This document shows positions 57,608-64,000 of a stretch of DNA of 64,000 bases, piece after piece. How positions within the stretch are numbered: position 1 is the first letter of the stretch; every line of letters begins with the position of its first letter. Location of the stretch: contig JAWPMV010000001.1 of the NCBI GenBank assembly GCA_033391075.1, positions 434,001-498,000 of the forward strand. Direction: 5' to 3'. Both the position numbers and the translations under genes were made by a program. This DNA comes from Bacteroidia bacterium (GTDB lineage Bacteria; Bacteroidota; Bacteroidia; J057). The notes below the pieces were generated by a model, which did not search any database, was not told where the DNA came from, and was given only the letters and a program-made list of their open reading frames with translations.

Positions 57608-59536
57608 TTAGGATTTCTTTTTTACCAATACGAGGGGCTTTGTTTCCCGATTGATCATTTTTTGATAAAACTCTCTAAGCGCAGGATAATCCTCGGGAAA
57701 AATGTAAGGAGCTTTGATCAGCAAGCGACTTTGAACAGAAATCATCTCACCAATCTGATTTGTCTGGAGGTTATAGGTTAAAGATCGTCCCGATAATGCC
57801 AATTGAAAGGGTTTGGGCGCCTGAACCAATTCATAATCTTTCGGAATCTTAAAATTGATCAGTATGTTGAAATCCCGAGTATATTCCATATCGACAGGGA
57901 GTCGCCTTTCTCCTGCTTCAAAGGGCATGGAGCTGGAAAAACAGAGTAAGGGGGAGAGGAAGATCGTATCTTTTTTGCGCTCGATATATTTATCTGCCTC
58001 CAATTGTTGAGTATAATAGATAGCCAAAGGAAGACTCGGCTCGGCAACACTTTCATATTTTGGCTCAGGGACTTTGCCCTGGCTGGTAGGGCGAAAAGGA
58101 CTCCCCTTATGAAGGACTGCATTTTTATTTTCCTTTAGCAAATTTCTTCTGTTAAGTGCAGCATAACCACTGTGTGATTCCTTTACCTCAATATCCACAT
58201 ACTGATCTGATATATCTGCCTGAATCATCCACAAGCTTGCAGACTTTGCTCGATTCTGTAGATTGATAAGGTGGGTGGTAGTATCCTTAAGCAAAAGGGC
58301 CCGTGCAGTCATAACATCTGTGGGAGGGAGGTCATAGGTTGCCGATTTCTGTGTGGCATCCAAATAAAAGGCATTGCCATCTGCTTCAACCCGACAGATA
58401 AGATGATTATACTGATTGAAAAGCGGAGCTTGTGAGGCTGGCCCATTACTTTTGGTACTGACGAAAACCTGCTCCGGCTTGAGCTCTGCCATATCCAGCA
58501 TATAGAAAAGCAACATATTTATTTCTGCTCCATTGCCTGTTCTGGATTTATAGACTTTGGCAGGATCCTTCTGGACCCATAGTTCATATTTATCGTTCCA
58601 TTTGACTTGTTCACGAACATGATCATGAACTCTGGCAATTTTTTCTTCTTTTGTAATGGCATCCTTTACCAGATCCTGACTGATAGCATACAAGGCATTT
58701 AAGGCTTTTTGATCCGGATCCAGATAGGTGCTGTATTGAAGACGCTCCCGCAATTGTTTCCATTTTTGCTGCTGGTTTGTATTGCCGATGAGTGCCTGGG
58801 TGATAAAAAATCGAATTCCTGCACGGTATTGATTGGGATTTCCGGAAAAGGCTTCCTTGGGAAGGGCAGATACATATTTTGCTCTCCAAATTCCTCTTCT
58901 TCCGGGAGAAACTTCCGCTCCTATGGGAACAGATTTATAGATATAGGGATCAAAACCGCGCGTCTGGACCTCACTCCAGCGCGTAGGAATCTCTGATTGA
59001 AAATACCAGGCTTTGAGTTCGTCGAATGCTTCTGCGACCAAACTGTATCTAAACTCTATGATAGAACCTACTTTAACATCCGGAAAACTAAAACTGCGAA
59101 TAATATCTCCTCCATCCAGAGAATCGGGAGGAAGTGATTTTAGATCTAATTTACTGGGAATTGCTTTCATTTTGCCAAAGTCCCAATTGAGGGTTTGGGC
59201 GCGAAATCCTCCCAGTTTTTCGCCTTGCTGATATCTTATTACCTGCTTGGCGTACTTGAGCCCTTCTTCTTTGAGGATTTTGATACGAGTATGCCTGAAA
59301 AGCCGGACTCTGCCTTTCTCCCAGTTTTCTGGTGTCCAGGTACCGTGGTCCCAGAGAATAACTGCCGACGCAGAAGGATCTAGTTTGTAGACCTCCATCG
59401 ACATGTCCTCGGGAGGAACAATGCCCCATTTTGTTTCGGTTTTGGGAGGTACGGGCAGGTTCTGCCCAAATAAAGAGTTATCAACTATTGCAAATAGTAT
59501 CCATAATCCCGCTACAGCTTTCAGGTAGTAGTTCAT
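57608..59536 (-). CDS. DUF3857 / transglutaminase-like protein lacking the catalytic Cys (copy 1)
   Basis: 642 residues. Signal peptide (about 1-24, NSLFGQN), a DUF3857 beta domain (about 50-250: LDPSASAVILWDHGTW, RIKILKEEGLKYAKQVIRYQ, SFSFPDVKVGSIIEFRYSL), and a transglutaminase-like core (about 285-420). The usual G-x-C-x-D motif is TGNGAEIN with Gly at 336 in place of Cys, while the His (NQYNHLICRV) and Asp (FYLDATQKS) are kept. It should not be an active protease or transglutaminase. A C-terminal beta region follows. It is a paralogue of the gene at 60210; role unknown. Confidence 0.82.
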   Translation of the reverse strand: MNYYLKAVAGLWILFAIVDNSLFGQNLPVPPKTETKWGIVPPEDMSMEVYKLDPSASAVILWDHGTWTPENWEKGRVRLFRHTRIKILKEEGLKYAKQVIRYQQGEKLGGFRAQTLNWDFGKMKAIPSKLDLKSLPPDSLDGGDIIRSFSFPDVKVGSIIEFRYSLVAEAFDELKAWYFQSEIPTRWSEVQTRGFDPYIYKSVPIGAEVSPGRRGIWRAKYVSALPKEAFSGNPNQYRAGIRFFITQALIGNTNQQQKWKQLRERLQYSTYLDPDQKALNALYAISQDLVKDAITKEEKIARVHDHVREQVKWNDKYELWVQKDPAKVYKSRTGNGAEINMLLFYMLDMAELKPEQVFVSTKSNGPASQAPLFNQYNHLICRVEADGNAFYLDATQKSATYDLPPTDVMTARALLLKDTTTHLINLQNRAKSASLWMIQADISDQYVDIEVKESHSGYAALNRRNLLKENKNAVLHKGSPFRPTSQGKVPEPKYESVAEPSLPLAIYYTQQLEADKYIERKKDTIFLSPLLCFSSSMPFEAGERRLPVDMEYTRDFNILINFKIPKDYELVQAPKPFQLALSGRSLTYNLQTNQIGEMISVQSRLLIKAPYIFPEDYPALREFYQKMINRETKPLVLVKKKS

Positions 59537-59636
59537 ATCTTAAAAATACGATATCAGCAGCTTTTTTCCATACAGACATGAAGTCCTGGCCTTTTGTTGA
59601 AGAAATTTAGTTTTCTTTCCACCTTTTTTAATAAAG

Positions 59637-60125
59637 GTGGGCCAAAAATCGCAGAGCCCAGAACCAGCCCCACATGCCGCCCCTTTTCCCGATGGGCTCT
59701 GCAGGGCCCACCCGCCTAAGTAGATTTCTATTCGAAATAGCCTGACTCCAACACTCTAACACCCAAAAACTCCAACACGTCTTTTGATGGAGCCAAAAAT
59801 CGCAGAGCCCAGATCCACCCCACTTGCCGCCCCTTTTCCTGATGGGCTCTGCAGGGCCATCGCTCTTGGGTGGTGGGAACTTGCAGGTCCAACTAATTTG
59901 AAGACTTCCTTCATTTGCGCGCCAGGGCTTTGCTGCTGCATTGGGTGAGGGGGCTGTACTGCGTGTTGGCTTGGATTGCAGCAGCTTGATTTTTGCGATG
60001 CCTGTCCTGAATAATTTATGAAGGATTCATCTAAGGAAAAGAAGAAGGATAACTAAAAGCACTGAACTAAAAGCTATCTGTAGCTGTTGCCCCTTTTTCC
60101 GATGGACTCTGCAGGGCCATCGCTC
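59637..60125. repeat. Three copies of a GCAGAGCCCA/TGGGCTCTGC hairpin repeat
   Basis: Copies near 59640-59722, 59790-59878 and (truncated) 60080-60125. Each full copy has CCAAAAATCGCAGAGCCCAG, a core with CCGCCCCTTTTCC, and GATGGGCTCTGCAGGGCC; GCAGAGCCCA pairs with TGGGCTCTGC across about 37 bases. The 673-base gap between the two DUF3857 genes consists of these copies, AACAC-type units at 59746-59779, and unexplained sequence (59880-60080). Confidence 0.8.
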
Positions 60126-60160
60126 TTAGGTAGTGGATTGGCTAAGGCAAGTATTCCACC

Positions 60161-60199
60161 AACCCAAAGACCCTAGTACGCAAACACGCTAACACGCCT
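60161..60199. repeat. GTGTTRG-family units before the second DUF3857 gene end
   Basis: CCAACCCAAAGACCCTAGTA then CGCAAACACGCTAACACGCC: a single arm in the AACAC orientation. A similar single arm lies at 59746-59779 (CCAACACTCTAACACCC, CTCCAACACG). No paired left arm is evident. Confidence 0.55.
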
Positions 60200-60209
60200 A
60201 AAAGGCTCT

Positions 60210-62210
60210 CTACTTCTTTTTCTTTTTCACACGTTTCAGAATGATCTTTTCTTTATGCTTGGCGATCATGGTATCAAATACCTGTTTTAGGTAGGGATAA
60301 GCCTCTTTCTCGTAATAAGGTTCCTGAATCAGGAAATCACAGCGAATCTGGATTTTGTTTCCCGTTTCCTCTGTCAGATAAGTAATGCTGGCCATATCAT
60401 TGGTCAGTTTTACCTGAACCTGCTCAGGCATACTTTCGACCTGATAACCTTCGGGAATTTTGATCTCAGCGATGTATATACTATTGGTGGGATAATTGAA
60501 GTCAATGGGATGTTCGCGACTTTCTTGTGGAAAGGGATTTTTCTCATACGCAAACATAAGGAGAGGAGAAATATAGAGGTTGTCACCGATCTCCTGAACG
60601 AACTCATCACTTTCAAAGGAATACTCAAGTTCCAGTAATTCATCTGGCTCTTTGAGATTGCTTACCTTAAAATCCTCGAAATCTATATCCGGGAATATCT
60701 CATTGTAGGTCTCTTCATAAATCTCCTCAGGACTCTTGGCTTCCTCTTCTTCATAGACTTGAAAGCTTTTTCGAAGGTCCAGGGCCGAGTATCCACGATA
60801 ATTTTCTGTTACCTGGATATTCATAGAGCCTTGAGGATCAATTTCGGAGCTTGTTTTTATGTAGCTGATAGATGAATAAAGATTGGGAATCTGAATCCAG
60901 CCGTCTCGTTTAGGATTGATCAAACGCCCGTACTGATTGAGGTCATTGGCATCCAGAAGATCATAGGGCCTCATTTTATCCGTAGCATCTAAAAAGAAGA
61001 GCTCTTTACCAACCTGAGCCGCACAGATCATATGATTAAATTGACTCATACGTGGGATATCATAGGTATAGGGTTCTGAATCCCGCGTACTAATCAGAAC
61101 GACATCGCTGAAAATCCCAACATAGTTCAGGAGGTCAGACAAAAAGGCATTGATCTCAGCGCTGCTTCCAGATCGAGTCAATAATAGAGGGGTAGATTTT
61201 CTGGAAACCTTGGAAGAGTAGTATCCATTCCATTCGATGCTATCCCGTACATACTCATAAATTTTCTGCATCCACTCCAGGGTATCTTTTGATCCATCAA
61301 TGATCGGTTCAAAAATACTTTTTGCATAAGGCATCTGATATTTAGGAATACTTCTTACCCTAGGATGTATATCCCTGGCAAGCTCTTTCCAGGATTCATA
61401 AAGACTGGGCCTGATCTTCACAAAGGTTCGCCCATAATCGGTATTTACCGCTATGGTTCGTTTGAAATCCTTGAGGTCAAATTTAACTCCAAGTCGGTAG
61501 TGGTCCATATTTCCTACGAAAGACTCTACTTTTAAACTCGGGACATCTTTTCTGAGCCAATGATATCGCCCTCTTTTCCCTTCCTTGGACTGTTCTCCTA
61601 AAATGTAGTAATCAATATTTCGAGCACAGTCCAAATAGAGCTCACTATGAAGGGTTGGAATCTCTTGCTGAAAATACCAGGGCTCCAGGGTAAATACATT
61701 GGGCGTGGTCTTTTTATAAGAATATTCAATGATAGAACCCACTTTTGCTTTGGGAAAGGTAAAGCGTATTTCTGTTATGGCTCCATTTAAATCATTCTCA
61801 AAAATTTGAGATTTCTCAAGACTTGTGATCTCAAGTCCATCCTCAAGATTGATCGTTTGGGCGTAAATCTCTGTTAGGCGCTCAGTATCATCTCCAGATA
61901 TAAAAGGGATGCTTACATCCGCTCGATCCAGGCCATTTTCATTGAGGATTTTGATTCGAATATGTCGATGAAAGACAGCTTTGAAACCAATGCCATTCTT
62001 TCCATTTGTTTTCTTGACTTCCCATTCCCCATAATCAAACAATATCAAGGCAGAAGCATTAGGCTCTGCTTCATACTTTGTTAAGTTGCGCTCTTTCTCT
62101 GATAATTCTCCCCAAATAAAAGGAGAACCTTTAGGACTTTGAGAAAAGCCTTTTAAAGAAAAGAGCATGAGAATTGAGGAAACAAGAAAATAGTGTTTGA
62201 AGGTGTGCAT
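60210..62210 (-). CDS. DUF3857 / transglutaminase-like protein lacking the catalytic Cys (copy 2)
   Basis: 666 residues, same architecture as the gene at 57608. Signal peptide (about 1-23, KGFSQS), DUF3857 domain (EAEPNASALILFDYGEWEV, FHRHIRIKILNENGLDRADV, FTFPKAKVGSIIEYSYKK), transglutaminase-like core (about 300-430). The Cys position is Ser (RSGSSAEIN, S350); His (QFNHMICAAQ) and Asp (FFLDATDKM) remain. The C-terminal part has an acidic stretch (EEEAKSPEEIYEETYNE) and ends in a Lys-rich tail. Whether Ser could act as a nucleophile is unknown. The two paralogues were separated by repeat-filled DNA. Confidence 0.82.
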   Translation of the reverse strand: MHTFKHYFLVSSILMLFSLKGFSQSPKGSPFIWGELSEKERNLTKYEAEPNASALILFDYGEWEVKKTNGKNGIGFKAVFHRHIRIKILNENGLDRADVSIPFISGDDTERLTEIYAQTINLEDGLEITSLEKSQIFENDLNGAITEIRFTFPKAKVGSIIEYSYKKTTPNVFTLEPWYFQQEIPTLHSELYLDCARNIDYYILGEQSKEGKRGRYHWLRKDVPSLKVESFVGNMDHYRLGVKFDLKDFKRTIAVNTDYGRTFVKIRPSLYESWKELARDIHPRVRSIPKYQMPYAKSIFEPIIDGSKDTLEWMQKIYEYVRDSIEWNGYYSSKVSRKSTPLLLTRSGSSAEINAFLSDLLNYVGIFSDVVLISTRDSEPYTYDIPRMSQFNHMICAAQVGKELFFLDATDKMRPYDLLDANDLNQYGRLINPKRDGWIQIPNLYSSISYIKTSSEIDPQGSMNIQVTENYRGYSALDLRKSFQVYEEEEAKSPEEIYEETYNEIFPDIDFEDFKVSNLKEPDELLELEYSFESDEFVQEIGDNLYISPLLMFAYEKNPFPQESREHPIDFNYPTNSIYIAEIKIPEGYQVESMPEQVQVKLTNDMASITYLTEETGNKIQIRCDFLIQEPYYEKEAYPYLKQVFDTMIAKHKEKIILKRVKKKKK

Positions 62211-62389
62211 GCTGTGTTAATGAAGGAGAACTGAAATGCTTGAGCTTTCAGTCTCGTTGGTGTGTCAATTAGATAAGTAAATGCAATGAGTGTTTAATTC
62301 TAATAGAAAGGACGCAAAAATATTTTTAAAGTCTAAATACTTTTTTGAAAGCTAATTTATACCATTTGCGAAATTTCTTCGTATCTTAT

Positions 62390-62542
62390 ATATGTAGGGC
62401 CGTCAGAATCATCCCCTGATTCGCGGTCCAACCCCAAACCAAACCCATGAAGAACCTTGCCGCCTTTGCTGGCAAGGTTTTCTCTTTTCTCAATCCCCTC
62501 TTTCTATTTGATCAACCTAACGAAGGATTTTTCGTATTTTAG
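62390..62542 (+). promoter_or_regulatory. Candidate leader RNA/attenuator with a 31-codon ORF and an internal terminator
   Basis: Upstream of the GAF gene lie a hairpin GAATCA-TCCCC-TGATTC (62405-62421) and a strong terminator hairpin AACCTTGCC / GGCAAGGTT (62453-62461 with 62471-62479) followed by TTCTCTTTTC. An ATG at 62447 opens a 31-codon frame (MKNLAAFAGKVFSFLNPLFL, stop 62540) that runs through the terminator. This layout could be a transcription attenuator, a small RNA, or a gene end read from upstream. No clear -7/-33 pair was found. Confidence 0.4.
62453..62486 (+). terminator. Terminator-like hairpin upstream of the GAF gene
   Basis: Perfect 9-bp stem AACCTTGCC / GGCAAGGTT with loop GCCTTTGCT, then TTCTCTTTT. 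No annotated plus-strand gene ends before it, so it must end a short transcript starting after about 62220. Confidence 0.65.
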
Positions 62543-62589
62543 GTAGTACACACACACAGCACAGCCCACCTTATATTAAACAGGTATTA

Positions 62590-64000
62590 ATGGCAGTTAC
62601 CCCAAAAACAATAGAGAAGGAAATTGTTCCTGTAGATGATTCGCTACATGCACAATTCGAATCTCAATATAAAATGGAATTTCCTTATGGCTCAGTGCTT
62701 AGTTTTAATAAGCTGATTGAGCATTGGAAAAAGCTGGTTGATTCAGATAACCTCAACGAAGTCATTCTGGCGAAAGAGGTGATGAGTCGACTGGAAAAGA
62801 CATCGGATCTTATTGGAGATATTGACGATCCCACTTTACTTGAAAAACATAAAGATGTAGTGGATTTGATGATCTCTGGTTTATTCCCCTCACTTAGACA
62901 TGAGGACTATATGGGCATCGTAGCATATCCTTTTGGGTATAGCTATGTGCATAAATCAAAGGCGGTGGAAAAGGTGATGCAGATGAAATTTGCACAGGCC
63001 AGTTTTGGTGAGAGTATGGAAGAGATGCACCGGCAAAAAATTATCAATGCCGGGATTTGCATTCTCAACGAACACTATGGGCAGAGCATCGAGAATGATA
63101 TGGTGATGACCTTTAGCATTACCGATGAGGAGACAGGTCTGGTAACCTATTACAAAGGAAAAGTTGATACCACCTATACAAAAGTCCGCGCAAAAGGTCC
63201 CCTCAAAAAATTGAGCGATTCCTTGATCCGGAAATTGACCAATAATGTGGAGGATGTTGATTTATGGTTGAATGCGCTTCCTCCGGACAACTTTGAGTTT
63301 GTAGGAGTGGTTCAGGTGAAAATGACAGACATCAGTGAAGAGCAGGCCTTCAATAATTTGAAACTTAGCTTGCTGCAACAAAATGCAGTGGTAGATCCTG
63401 AAAAACTCAAACTCATCGAACTTCAGATGAGAAATTACTTGAAATCGCCTCTGCTGAAGTTGGGAATTGCTGGTAAAGGAGTCGGACCGGGGGATACCTT
63501 TGGGATCAAAAGCGGTCTTTGGAATAGCCTACTTCCCATGAGGGAGGAATATTTTGAAACTGCCAGCGAGAAGGCGCTCTACAAAAGAGTCATGGGAGAA
63601 GGGCAAGTCGCAGTGATCGATGATTTAACAAAGATTCCCAATCCCGCTTTGTATGTTCAGGATTTGATCAAAATAGGGATCAGAGGATTGGTCATTGCTC
63701 CTATGCTCGATGAAAGTGGAAATCCAGTAGGTGTTCTCGAACTTGGGAGCCCTACGACTTGTGGATTTCATGCGATCAAAACAGCCCGTGTAAAAGAGAT
63801 TTTACCGGTCTTCACGGTTGCCCTTCAGCGAGCCATCGAGGAGAAAGGTAATCAGGTAGATGTATTGATCAAACAGAAATACACTTCTATTCACCCTAGT
63901 GTAGAGTGGCGATTTGTTCAGGCTGCGAATGAGTTAATCAATCGCAGGTTGTTGAACCCGGATCACGATACGCCGGAGCCCATCAGCTTCAAAGATGTAT
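62590..64000 (+). CDS. GAF-domain protein (N-terminal 470 residues, cut by window edge)
   Basis: Open from ATG 62590 to the window end with no stop. The first 150 residues are helical with no signal peptide (VLSFNKLIEHWKKLVDSDNL, LICRHEDYMGIVAYPF-like segment LRHEDYMGIVAYPFGYSYVH). A GAF-like sensory domain lies near 290-400 (GVGPGDTFGIKSGLWNSLLP, VAVIDDLTKIPNPALYVQDL, LVIAPMLDESGNPVGVLELG). Proteins of this form in Bacteroidota continue beyond the region seen; the output domain is not in the window. It is cytoplasmic and probably senses a small ligand. A leader with a terminator precedes it. Confidence 0.75.
   Translation, partial: MAVTPKTIEKEIVPVDDSLHAQFESQYKMEFPYGSVLSFNKLIEHWKKLVDSDNLNEVILAKEVMSRLEKTSDLIGDIDDPTLLEKHKDVVDLMISGLFPSLRHEDYMGIVAYPFGYSYVHKSKAVEKVMQMKFAQASFGESMEEMHRQKIINAGICILNEHYGQSIENDMVMTFSITDEETGLVTYYKGKVDTTYTKVRAKGPLKKLSDSLIRKLTNNVEDVDLWLNALPPDNFEFVGVVQVKMTDISEEQAFNNLKLSLLQQNAVVDPEKLKLIELQMRNYLKSPLLKLGIAGKGVGPGDTFGIKSGLWNSLLPMREEYFETASEKALYKRVMGEGQVAVIDDLTKIPNPALYVQDLIKIGIRGLVIAPMLDESGNPVGVLELGSPTTCGFHAIKTARVKEILPVFTVALQRAIEEKGNQVDVLIKQKYTSIHPSVEWRFVQAANELINRRLLNPDHDTPEPISFKDV

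Overview
The window comes from a member of the Bacteroidota, most likely a marine polysaccharide degrader; the phylum is well supported, the family is only a guess. Evidence: a SusC/SusD pair, type IX secretion (T9SS) C-terminal sorting domains on four proteins, the phylum-typical folP / DUF1599 / BT_3928 neighbourhood, and promoters of the Bacteroidota form TTTG-N19/20-TAnnTTTG in front of both tRNAs, rnpB and several genes. No phage, IS element, transposase or CRISPR array is present.

Layout. 0-13 kb is an alginate utilisation locus: a gene tail at the left edge, a secreted beta-helix protein of unknown activity, SusC, SusD, a secreted protein with two complete PL7 alginate-lyase domains, and a PL6 lyase. 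Palindromes of the form ATTGGT-N2-ACCAAT, very close to the E. coli UxuR/ExuR uronate operators, sit in front of susC and the PL7 gene. The regulator itself is not in the window. 13-21 kb holds tRNA-Val, kptA, a Gfo/Idh/MocA oxidoreductase, a TPR-like protein, a DUF2071 protein, a DEAD-box helicase and a Ser/Arg-rich secreted protein. 21-29.5 kb holds a fused 2-oxoacid dehydrogenase E1, rnpB, a minimal T9SS cargo, a DUF2279 protein, a histone H1-like protein, RidA-like and ClbS/DfsB-like proteins and small membrane proteins. 29.5-32.6 kb is a complete TRAP transporter operon (dctQ-dctM-dctP). 32.6-42.1 kb is housekeeping: CYTH protein, YraN, prfB with its programmed frameshift, BT_3928, DUF1599, folP, cdaA, folB, tRNA-Cys. 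42.5-48.3 kb has an OmpA-family porin, a lipid kinase, a DUF2911 lipoprotein and a TonB receptor. 48.4-53.5 kb has divergent dinB and a second-type dnaE (translesion pair) followed by a HigBA toxin-antitoxin module. 53.6-64 kb has a VOC protein, an S33-type hydrolase, an SPFH lipoprotein, two DUF3857 proteins whose transglutaminase cysteine is replaced, and the start of a GAF-domain protein.

The least explained signal is the intergenic DNA. At least four families of dispersed or tandem repeats fill the gaps: (1) inverted arms built from GTGTTRG-like units (at least seven places); (2) GAAGCAATC/GCAATGACA palindromes, also carried by a 251-bp tandem repeat at 54 kb; (3) nested GTCATCC palindromes at 37 kb; (4) a GCAGAGCCCA/TGGGCTCTGC hairpin family at 59.6-60.1 kb. 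The GTGTTRG family and the beta-helix protein of the alginate locus are the best candidates here for something undescribed.
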